64,000 nucleotides of DNA, from positions 1 to 64,000 of the forward strand of contig JADKFS010000008.1 in NCBI GenBank assembly GCA_016717335.1, in the 5' to 3' direction. The notes below the pieces were generated by a model. The model worked only from the letters and a program-made list of their open reading frames with translations. It had not been told where the DNA came from and searched no databases. Position numbers and translations under genes: made by a program. This DNA comes from Candidatus Ribeiella danica. Its GTDB lineage: Bacteria > Chloroflexota > Chloroflexia > Chloroflexales > Roseiflexaceae. Position 1 is the first letter of the stretch, and the number at the start of each line of letters is the position of its first letter. Positions 44,766 through 51,850 of the stretch are shown here, in pieces.

Positions 44766-44806
44766 AGGCGGCCACAGGCGCGTACGCGCCTGTGGCCGCC
44801 TTTTTT
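44766..44806 (+). terminator. Strong intrinsic terminator before the MFS gene
   Basis: AGGCGGCCACAGGCGCGT (44766-44783) and its perfect complement (44784-44801) form an 18-bp stem followed by TTTTTT. A second small CCATGGG/CCCATGG stem at about 44817-44836 precedes the MFS ribosome site. Confidence 0.88.
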
Positions 44807-44870
44807 GTGCTGCGGCCATGGGCTCTGCCCCCATGGTCGTTTTGATTCAGCGCATAGTGTGAGGATATCA

Positions 44871-46172
44871 ATGGAATCACTTCAGGCGAATACACCCCAG
44901 GAGCCAGGGCTGCAGCTGGGCGCGCGCCCGCTGCGGTCCGGCCTGTGGCTGCACCGCGACTTCCGCAGGCTGTGGGCCGGCCAGACCATCTCGCAGCTCG
45001 GGTCGACGATCACGCGCGAGGCGCTGCCCTACACCGCCATCCTGACGCTGCAGGCCACCCCCCTGCAGATGGGCCTGCTCGGCGCCGCCGGCGCCGCGCC
45101 GCTGCTGCTGCTCGGCCTGCTGGCCGGCGTGTGGGTCGACCGGCTGCGCCGCCGGCCGATCATGATCGCGGCCGACCTCGGCCGCGCGCTGCTGCTGCTC
45201 TCGGTGCCGCTGGCCTACCTGCTGGGCCGGCTCGGCATCGCGCAGCTGTACGTCGTCGCGGCGCTGACGGGCGTGCTGACGGTGTGTTTCAACGTGGCCT
45301 ACCAGGCGTTCCTGCCCACGCTGATCGACCGCGAGCAGCTCGTCGAGGGCAACAGCAAGCTCGGCATGAGCGACTCGGTCGCCGAGATCGCCGGGCCGCC
45401 GATCGGCGGCGCGCTGGTGCAGCTGATCAGCGGGCCGGTGACGGTGCTGCTCGACGCCGCGTCGTTCCTGGTCTCGGCAAGCTCGCTGGCGCGCATCCGC
45501 GCCGTCGAGCCGCCGCCCGACCGGCACGAGCAGCGCCCTGAGGTGCGGCGCGACCTCGCGACCGGCCTGCGGGCGATCTGGGCCGACCCGCTGCTGCGGC
45601 CGATGGCGATCAGCTCGACCATTCGCAGCTTCTTCGGCTGGTTCTTCGGCGCGATCTACGGCCTCTACGCGATCCGCGTGCTCGGGATGGGGCCGGCGCT
45701 GCTGGGGCTGACGGTCGCGTGCGGCGGGATCGGCTCGTTCTTCGGGGCGGCGCTGGTCGGCCGGATCACGCGCCGCTTCGGCGCCGGCCCGACGACGGTC
45801 GGGGCGCTGCTGGCCGGGTCGCTGGTCTCGTGGATGATCTGGCTGGCCGGCAGCTTCCCGCTGGCGGTCGTGCCGCTGATGGTCGCGTCGCAGATCTTGC
45901 ACGACATGGGCCACACGATCGCGACGATCAACCAGGTCAGCCTGCGCCAGACGATCACGCCCGACCGGCTGCTCGGGCGCGTGAACGCCAGCATGCAGGT
46001 GCTCGGCGAGGGCATCGGCGCGCTGGGCCTACTGGCGGGCGGCCTGCTGGCCGAGGCGATCGGCCTGCGCAGCACCGTGGCGGTGGCGCTCCTCGGAGGG
46101 ATGCTGGGCAGCCTGTGGCTGGCATGCTCGCCGCTGCGCCGCCTGCGCGAGCTGCCCGAGCCGGCTGAGTAA
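44871..46172 (+). CDS. MFS transporter (EntS/MFS_3-like exporter)
   Basis: A 433-residue major-facilitator protein with about 12 hydrophobic helices. The loop 2-3 signature is GVWVDRLRRRP (about residues 86-96), and the N-terminal LHRDFRRLWAGQTISQLGS is typical of the MFS_3/EntS group that exports siderophores, macrolides and other compounds. The central cytoplasmic loop is basic (about 215-235). GAGG lies 7 nt before the ATG at 44871. The gene sits 65 nt downstream of a strong terminator, so it either has a weak promoter in that gap or is controlled by read-through. Confidence 0.88.
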   Translation: MESLQANTPQEPGLQLGARPLRSGLWLHRDFRRLWAGQTISQLGSTITREALPYTAILTLQATPLQMGLLGAAGAAPLLLLGLLAGVWVDRLRRRPIMIAADLGRALLLLSVPLAYLLGRLGIAQLYVVAALTGVLTVCFNVAYQAFLPTLIDREQLVEGNSKLGMSDSVAEIAGPPIGGALVQLISGPVTVLLDAASFLVSASSLARIRAVEPPPDRHEQRPEVRRDLATGLRAIWADPLLRPMAISSTIRSFFGWFFGAIYGLYAIRVLGMGPALLGLTVACGGIGSFFGAALVGRITRRFGAGPTTVGALLAGSLVSWMIWLAGSFPLAVVPLMVASQILHDMGHTIATINQVSLRQTITPDRLLGRVNASMQVLGEGIGALGLLAGGLLAEAIGLRSTVAVALLGGMLGSLWLACSPLRRLRELPEPAE

Positions 46173-46192
46173 ATACGAAAGCTTGGGCGTTT

Positions 46193-46265
46193 CACCACGA
46201 AGACGCGAAGGTACGAAGGCCGGGCTGATATCTTTCAAGCCTGCGTGTCTGCGTGCCTTCGTGGT
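46193..46265. repeat. Inverted cacgaag word blocks
   Basis: Block accacgaagacgcgaagg (46194 on) and block gtgccttcgtggt (46253-46265) are inverted copies of a tandem 8-9 nt word, forming a possible long hairpin about 20 nt after the MFS stop codon. Confidence 0.65.
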
Positions 46266-46296
46266 TATTTGAAGCCTATTGGCTCAATAGCAGGGT

Positions 46297-46423
46297 GCAG
46301 TCGGCAGGAGCCAGTCGGCAGTACGACGGATGGCAGCACAACGGCATCTCGTTCGTGCAGAGTGGCTCTATCGCTTTGCTCACAGCTATAGTACAAGGTT
46401 CCGGAAGTTCGTATCGGGTTTGG
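46297..46423. repeat. Long dispersed repeat C, copy 2
   Basis: About 127 nt matching 39085-39210. It is followed by a ctgcggttctgcag hairpin with matching inverted arm (about 46440-46485). The 446-nt gap 46173-46618 is made almost wholly of repeats plus a promoter. Confidence 0.8.
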
Positions 46424-46549
46424 GCTGCCAGGATCGGTTCTGCGGTTCTGCAGCTCCGTGGCCGCAGAACCGCAGAACTGCAGAGCCAACTGGCGACAAC
46501 CGGCACGCTTTTCTGGAAGGCTGTACGAGGATGGCGCCGGCGTTGCCGC

Positions 46550-46578
46550 TTGCGCATCCACGTCGCTTCCTCTATGAT
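46550..46578 (+). promoter_or_regulatory. Promoter of the twin-RCK gene
   Basis: TTGCGC (46550-46555), 17-nt spacer, TATGAT (46573-46578). Expected start near 46585, 34 nt before the ATG. Confidence 0.55.
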
Positions 46579-46618
46579 GTGAGCAGCGTTCATCTTCCAA
46601 CACGTCCAAACAGGCGCC

Positions 46619-48430
46619 ATGGCGAAAGCAACGTCGAGCAAGCGATCTTCCCATCTAGCCAGGCGGCGCTACCCGCTCTGGCGGCTGGCGCGCGCCAACT
46701 TCCACGACCTGGTGCTGCTGCTGCGCGAGTCGTGGATCGTGCTGTTCGGCTTCGTGGTGCTGACGCTCGCCGGCACGCTCTACCTGATCGCCTACCAGCA
46801 GCTCGGCGTCGCCCGGGCGCTCTACGAGACGCTGAAGCTGCTGACCTTCCAGAGCAGCCAGGAGCTGCCCGGCGATCTGCTCGGCGAGGCGCTGTTCTTC
46901 CTCATCCCGCTGCTGGGCCTGGCGCTGATCTTCCAGAGCGTGCTCAACTTCGGCCGGCTGCTGCTCGACAAGAGCAGCCGGCGCGAGGTCTGGCAGGTGG
47001 CGCTGGCCGCGACCTACCGCGACCACGTGATCGTCTGCGGGCTCGGCCGGGTCGGGCTGAGCGTGATCGCCCAGCTAATCGAGAGCGGCTACGAGCCGGT
47101 GGTGATCGAGCGCGTCTGGGAGAGCGAGTTCGTCCCGCGCGCGCTGGGGCTGAAGGTCCCGGTGGTGCTGGGCGATGCGCGCGAGCTTGCGACGCTGCGG
47201 CAGGCCGGCTTCCAGCGCGCCCGCGCGATCATCGCGGTGATCCACGACGACCTGACGAACATCGAGATCGCGCTGACCGCCCGCGCCGCCCGGCCGGGCC
47301 TGCGCGTGGTGCTGCGCGTCTTCAGCGAGGAGCTGGACCAGAACCTGGAGCGCGGCCTGGGCGCCAACTCGGCCTTTAGCGCGTCGGCGCTGGCCGCGCC
47401 AACCTACGCCGCCGCCTCGATCAGCCGCGGGATCGACTATGTGATACCGGTCGGCGAAGAGCTGCTCGGCGTCAGCCAGCTGACCATCCAGCCCGGCAGC
47501 CAGCTGGTCGGGCTCGACCAGGCGATCGAGGAGCAGCACGAGATCCGGGTGCTGCGCCACGACGGCGCGGCGCAGGGGCACGCGCGCCCCGTCCCAACGC
47601 GCCCGCTCGGCGGCGACACGGTCACGCTGCTGGGGGCGCTGCCCGCGCTCGAGGCGCTGCGGCTGATGAACCTGCGCGGCGGCAGGCCCGGCCCGCACCC
47701 GACCCAGCCGCCCCAGCACCCGACCGCGCAGTACGACACCGTGATCGTCTGCGGGCTCGGCAAGGTCGGCTACCGCGTGGTCCGCCAGCTGTACCGCATG
47801 CGGCCGCGGCCGCGGATCGTGGTGCTGCGGCTGGGCGACGGCCGGGCCGACTTCCCGCAGCACATCAGCCGGCTCGACGGCGTGACGACGCTGATCGGCG
47901 ACGCGCGCGACCCGGAGCTGCTGCGCCAGGCCGGCATCGAGCGGGCCTACAGCGTGGCCGCGCTCACCTCCGACGACCTGCTCAATCTCCAGATCGGCCT
48001 GGCGGCCCGGCGCGCCCGGCCCGACATCCACGTGGTGCTGCGCGTGTTCAGCGACGTGCTGGCCGACAAGCTGGCGGACATGTTCGGCATCCGCACGATC
48101 TACAGCACCTCGGGGCTGGCCAGCCCGACGCTGGCGGCCGCGGCGGTGCTGGGCGACATCAGCCACGCCTTCGCGGCGGACGGCGACCTGTTCTCGACCG
48201 ACCAGATCGTGGTGGGGGCGGGCGATCCGCTGGACGGCCGCACGGTCGGGGCGATCCGCGCCCGGCACGGCGGGCTGGTGATCGCGCTGCGCCGCGACGG
48301 CGAGACCACCGTGCTGCCGGCGCTGGCGGACACCTGCGCGGCGGGCGACGAGGTCACGCTGCTCGCGCCGATCGGCGCGCTCGGCCGGGTGCGGGCGGCG
48401 CTGGCGCGCTACTCGGAGAACACGCGGTAG
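46619..48430 (+). CDS. Twin-RCK (TrkA-N/TrkA-C) membrane protein without a potassium filter
   Basis: A 603-residue protein with two N-terminal helices (about 36-62 and 95-118) and two full RCK units. TrkA-N 1 begins HVIVCGLGRVGLSV (about 136) and TrkA-N 2 TVIVCGLGKVGYRV (about 376); TrkA-C halves follow each. The architecture is that of a potassium channel with tandem RCK domains. The loop where TVGYGD should be reads LLTFQSSQELPGD, so ion selectivity is lost or changed. It may be a regulatory subunit or a channel for something else. Its 3' end overlaps the convergent GH57 gene by 22 bp. Confidence 0.85.
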   Translation: MAKATSSKRSSHLARRRYPLWRLARANFHDLVLLLRESWIVLFGFVVLTLAGTLYLIAYQQLGVARALYETLKLLTFQSSQELPGDLLGEALFFLIPLLGLALIFQSVLNFGRLLLDKSSRREVWQVALAATYRDHVIVCGLGRVGLSVIAQLIESGYEPVVIERVWESEFVPRALGLKVPVVLGDARELATLRQAGFQRARAIIAVIHDDLTNIEIALTARAARPGLRVVLRVFSEELDQNLERGLGANSAFSASALAAPTYAAASISRGIDYVIPVGEELLGVSQLTIQPGSQLVGLDQAIEEQHEIRVLRHDGAAQGHARPVPTRPLGGDTVTLLGALPALEALRLMNLRGGRPGPHPTQPPQHPTAQYDTVIVCGLGKVGYRVVRQLYRMRPRPRIVVLRLGDGRADFPQHISRLDGVTTLIGDARDPELLRQAGIERAYSVAALTSDDLLNLQIGLAARRARPDIHVVLRVFSDVLADKLADMFGIRTIYSTSGLASPTLAAAAVLGDISHAFAADGDLFSTDQIVVGAGDPLDGRTVGAIRARHGGLVIALRRDGETTVLPALADTCAAGDEVTLLAPIGALGRVRAALARYSENTR

Positions 48431-49917
48431 TTCAGGTTGGGGAAGGGGTTATCCAGCTCCTCGACCCGATCGAGAAACGCCAGGTCGGCCTCGGTCAGCT
48501 CGGGCGCGTCGGCCAGCGTGCAGAGCTGGTCGCAGCGCCGCATGTGCTCGACCGGCCGCCGCAGCGCCTCATCGCCCGCGCCCTGGCTCAGCAGCAGCGG
48601 CCAGTCGCTGGCCTGCGCCAGCAGCAGCTCGCGCACCGCCTGGGCCAGCACCCGCTCGCGCTCGTCGTGGGCGTTCGGCTGGCGCCGGATCAGCAGCGCC
48701 AGGCGCTCCTCGACCTCGCCGAGCGCCTGCCAGAGCGGCTCGGCCGCGCGGCCGGACCAGGCGCGGTGATCGCCGCCCTCGCCCCACGACCCATCGCGCG
48801 GGATGGCGCCGTGGCGCGGGCGCAGCGACCGCAGATACGTCGAGGGTGTCGTGAGCGCGACGGTTGTGCGCTCGGCGAAGGCCTCCAGCAGCGCCCGCAG
48901 CCAGGCCGGCCCCTCGAACCAGCCGCGCCCGAGCACCTCGACGTCCAGCGGCACCACGGCGATGCCGGGCCGATCGTGCCGCGCGCTGAAGGACTCGAGC
49001 TCGGCGGCGATGAAGCTGCTGAAGTGGGCCGCGTGCTCCTGGGCGCGCCGGAAGGCGTCGTAGGGATCGTACAGGCTGGTGCCGGCGCCGCCGATCCTCC
49101 AGAGCGCCAGGCCGGAGCGCGCGTCGCGCCGGGGCGAGCGATAGAGCGGCTCGCCGACGTAGCCGAGGTCGGGCGCCATGATCTGCTGGGACGCCGGAGC
49201 GTCGCGCACCAGCACCGCCAGCCGCCGCGCGGCGATCCAGCGCGGCCGCAGGTGCGGGATGGTGTTGGAGGGCAGGCTCGACGGGTCGACGATCAGGTAG
49301 TGCATGCCGCTCGGCCGCAGCAGCGCCTCGAGCGAGGGCGTGTAGCCGCACTCGGGCAGCCAGAGGCCGCGCGGGCGCAGCCCCAGCTGCCGCGTGATCG
49401 CCAGGGCGCCGACGTCGATCTGGGCGTGCAGCGACTCGGCGCGCCCGAGCAGCGGCAGGTAGGCGTGCGTGGCGGCGCTGCCGAGCGGCTCGGCCGTGCC
49501 GTCGGCGCACAGGTCGCGCATGGCGGCGACCAGGTTGCGGCTGTAGCGCTCGACGAAGCTGTCGAGGATGCCGCGGCCCCAGTCGAGGTAGAAGCGCGCC
49601 AGGTAGCTGCGGTGCGGCTCGCCCTCGCGGTCCCAGCGCGCGGCCTCGTCGGACAGCCGGGCCAGCCGGCGCTCCATCCAGACCACGAAGTGCTTCTGCA
49701 CCACGCTGTCGGCCAGCTGCTCGATCAGCACCGGCGAGTAGGCCAGCGCGACGGCCGGCCGTATCCCGGCCTCGCGCAGGTCGAACAGCGCGTTCAGTGT
49801 AGGGACCAGCGCCTCGGAGATCGTCTCGTGCAGGAGATCTTCGCCGTCGGGCTCGCGGCCGGCCGAGCGCACATACGGGACGTGGCCGGTCAGGATCAGA
49901 GCGAGGTAGCCGTTCAT
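48409..49917 (-). CDS. GH57 family glycoside hydrolase, probable 1,4-alpha-glucan branching enzyme
   Basis: A 502-residue GH57 enzyme. The N-terminal LILTGHVPYVRSAG, the nucleophile motif WLPECGY (about 184-190) and the acid/base segment PLDVEVLGRGWFEGP (about 323-337) agree with the AmyC/TK1436 branching-enzyme subgroup, although the usual FDTELFGHWW is diverged here to LDVEVLGRGW. It likely introduces alpha-1,6 branches into glycogen in the cytoplasm. It starts 3 nt after the DUF2270 stop, so the two form an operon. The pairing with a DUF2270 membrane protein recurs in this phylum as far as I recall. Confidence 0.85.
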   Translation of the reverse strand: MNGYLALILTGHVPYVRSAGREPDGEDLLHETISEALVPTLNALFDLREAGIRPAVALAYSPVLIEQLADSVVQKHFVVWMERRLARLSDEAARWDREGEPHRSYLARFYLDWGRGILDSFVERYSRNLVAAMRDLCADGTAEPLGSAATHAYLPLLGRAESLHAQIDVGALAITRQLGLRPRGLWLPECGYTPSLEALLRPSGMHYLIVDPSSLPSNTIPHLRPRWIAARRLAVLVRDAPASQQIMAPDLGYVGEPLYRSPRRDARSGLALWRIGGAGTSLYDPYDAFRRAQEHAAHFSSFIAAELESFSARHDRPGIAVVPLDVEVLGRGWFEGPAWLRALLEAFAERTTVALTTPSTYLRSLRPRHGAIPRDGSWGEGGDHRAWSGRAAEPLWQALGEVEERLALLIRRQPNAHDERERVLAQAVRELLLAQASDWPLLLSQGAGDEALRRPVEHMRRCDQLCTLADAPELTEADLAFLDRVEELDNPFPNLNYRVFSE

Positions 49918-49920
49918 GCA

Positions 49921-50700
49921 TTAATCCTCGCTCGCCACCACATCCCCATCGTACGCATTGCCGTCGTGCGCCGAATCGGCGTGCCACTGCAGCCGGCTGA
50001 CCGGCTGCTGCAGCGGCGAGACCAGCTTCTGCAGCGTGCGCTCGCGCGAGAGCACCTCGACGCTCGGCTCGCGGCCGGGGTAGCCCAGCAGCGTGATGAT
50101 CAGCAGCACCAGGGTGTAGAGGCACACGACGCCGATCACGTACTCGCCAGCGACCGGCCCGACCGCGGCGTGGCAGATATTGCTCTCGTCGGGGCACAGG
50201 CCGGCGCTGGAGCTATGCTGGAGCACCTTGAGCAGCCAGGAGATCAGCAGAAACAGGTGGATCGCCATATAGTGATCGCGCAGCCGCCGCTGGATCATGC
50301 GCCAGAACGTCGCCTTGAAGTGCGGGTAGCCCAGGTCGCGCACCAGCAGCTCGTGCCATGTGTCGCCGGACGTCGTGCAGTTATCCTGCAGGATCGGCGC
50401 GTAGTACTCGGTCTCGAGCAAGCGCAGCCAGCTGCTCCACAGATCGTAGTAGCGGGTGCGGCGCGCCTCGATCGCCAGGAACATGAGCGCCAGCAGCATG
50501 ACCAGGAGCAGCACGGCGTGCGAGTGAGTCTCATCGCTCAGCGCGAAGCTCACCGACGTGCCGCAGGTCAGGATCGCCCAGTTGGTCGGGTTGTCGATGC
50601 GCTGGCGCCAGGTCGTCGCGCGATCCATCAGCCCGCGGTAGATGTGGACCGTCGCGGCGATCGGCGGCGGAACAGGCTGATTGCTTCTAAGGGTTGCCAT
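49921..50700 (-). CDS. DUF2270-family membrane protein
   Basis: The 259-residue protein has four hydrophobic segments: about 43-75 (two, closely spaced), 145-165 and 188-212. The pattern RRTRYYDLWSSWLRLLE, YYAPIL and WRMIQRRLRDHY fits DUF2270, of unknown function. The ATG at 50700 is chosen because upstream in-frame codons overlap a promoter (TTGACG-18-TATAAT). It is co-transcribed with the GH57 gene. Confidence 0.75.
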   Translation of the reverse strand: MATLRSNQPVPPPIAATVHIYRGLMDRATTWRQRIDNPTNWAILTCGTSVSFALSDETHSHAVLLLVMLLALMFLAIEARRTRYYDLWSSWLRLLETEYYAPILQDNCTTSGDTWHELLVRDLGYPHFKATFWRMIQRRLRDHYMAIHLFLLISWLLKVLQHSSSAGLCPDESNICHAAVGPVAGEYVIGVVCLYTLVLLIITLLGYPGREPSVEVLSRERTLQKLVSPLQQPVSRLQWHADSAHDGNAYDGDVVASED

Positions 50701-50736
50701 AGCCGCCCCAGATCTCCCGGCCGGGAGTACGGGTGT

Positions 50737-50766
50737 ATTATAGGCACGCCGCGCGAGCCGCGTCAA
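50737..50766 (-). promoter_or_regulatory. Promoter of the DUF2270-GH57 operon
   Basis: On the minus strand TTGACG (50766-50761), 18 nt, TATAAT (50742-50737). The expected start is about 30 nt before the ATG. Confidence 0.65.
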
Positions 50767-50872
50767 GGTGGCCGAGCGCGGGCTCTTTTTCGAGGCGCCG
50801 CGCCTCCGGCCTCCCGCTCACCATGCCCACGGGGGCGGCGGTCCGGGGGGAAGGATCTGCACTAGATCGGCG

Positions 50873-51640
50873 TCAGCCAGGGAGCGGCACGACCTCGCCG
50901 GGGTGGTAGATCGCGCGGCGCCCGCCGTGCTCGAAGACCGAGACGGTCTGCCGGCCCATCACCTGCCAGCGCGGCGCGGCGGTGGGGTCGCCGGGCAGGC
51001 GCACCAGCGCGGTGTCCTCGTCGACGCCGATCAGGGTCGCGTCGGCGGGGGCCGAGGCCAGGATGGCGCGGAACAGCTCCTCTCCGGCGAAGTCGGCCAT
51101 GCGGTCGAAGTGCGGCATGGTCACCAGGCCGGGCAGCAGGCCGAGCGCCGGGACCCACTGCGGCGGCTGGCCGCGCATCACCGAGCGGATGCTGAGCGTG
51201 TAGCCGCCCAGCATCATCGCGCCGGCGCTGCAGCCCGCCAGCACCGCGCCGGCGTCGTACCCGCCGCGTATGACATCCCAGGCCGGCGTGTCGCGCAGCG
51301 ACTCGATCGCGTGCTCGGGGTTGCCGCCCGAGAAGTAGTACAGGTCGGCCCCGCGCAGTGCGTCGACGATCTGCGGGTCGTGCGCGTCCGGCCGGCCGAG
51401 CAGCATCACCGAGGCGACCTCGGCGCCAAGCGCGCGGAAGTGCTCGACGCCCATGGCGTTCCAGCGCTCGGGCGCGCCCAGCTCCAGCCCGCTGGCCGTC
51501 GGGATGACCGCCACGCGCCAGCCGGCCGCCCCGCCGCGCGTGCCGAGCAGAAAGCGGTCGACCTCGTCCATCTGGCTCAGGTACTCGCCCGAGCCGACCA
51601 GCGCCAGGGCGCCCGGCTGTGATCCCTGCGTCTCATTCAT
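50873..51640 (-). CDS. Peptidase S51 / cyanophycinase-like protein
   Basis: A 255-residue class I glutamine-amidotransferase-like protein. The nucleophile elbow GCSAGAM (about residues 136-142) has Ser instead of Cys, as in S51 serine peptidases (cyanophycinase, alpha-aspartyl dipeptidase PepE). YYFSGGNPEHAIESL and GLGLL/MPHFDRM-type segments match the family. A strong GGAGAGGGGAAGG site precedes the ATG. No cyanophycin synthetase is in the window, so a general dipeptidase role is as likely. Confidence 0.85.
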   Translation of the reverse strand: MNETQGSQPGALALVGSGEYLSQMDEVDRFLLGTRGGAAGWRVAVIPTASGLELGAPERWNAMGVEHFRALGAEVASVMLLGRPDAHDPQIVDALRGADLYYFSGGNPEHAIESLRDTPAWDVIRGGYDAGAVLAGCSAGAMMLGGYTLSIRSVMRGQPPQWVPALGLLPGLVTMPHFDRMADFAGEELFRAILASAPADATLIGVDEDTALVRLPGDPTAAPRWQVMGRQTVSVFEHGGRRAIYHPGEVVPLPG

Positions 51641-51690
51641 CGCCTTCCCCTCTCCTAACTAGCGGGTCGCCTGTTTTGAATGTCGCCATG

Positions 51691-51850
51691 CGCGTGAAGC
51701 GTGAAGCGTGAAGCGCGAAGCCTGGACGTAGCATCTGCCGCACGGCACGAGCGATGCGCCTGTCAAATGACCCACTAACAATGACGGGCGACAAGGTGAG
51801 GGGGTGGCACCCCGCAGTCATTGTCACCTTGTCACCTTGTCACCTTGTCA
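51691..51850. repeat. Tandem words in the S51-cysS gap
   Basis: gaagcgtgaagcgtgaagcgcgaag (about 51697-51721) and inverted blocks gacaaggtgag (51788 on) versus caccttgtcaccttgtcacc (51824 on). The second block reaches the stop of the CysRS fusion gene. These are the same style of element as the in-gene insertions. Confidence 0.7.

Noticed and set aside
50873..51640. Cyanophycin metabolism locus
   Set aside because: The S51 protein alone does not show it; no cyanophycin synthetase is present, and PepE-like dipeptidases share the same motif.
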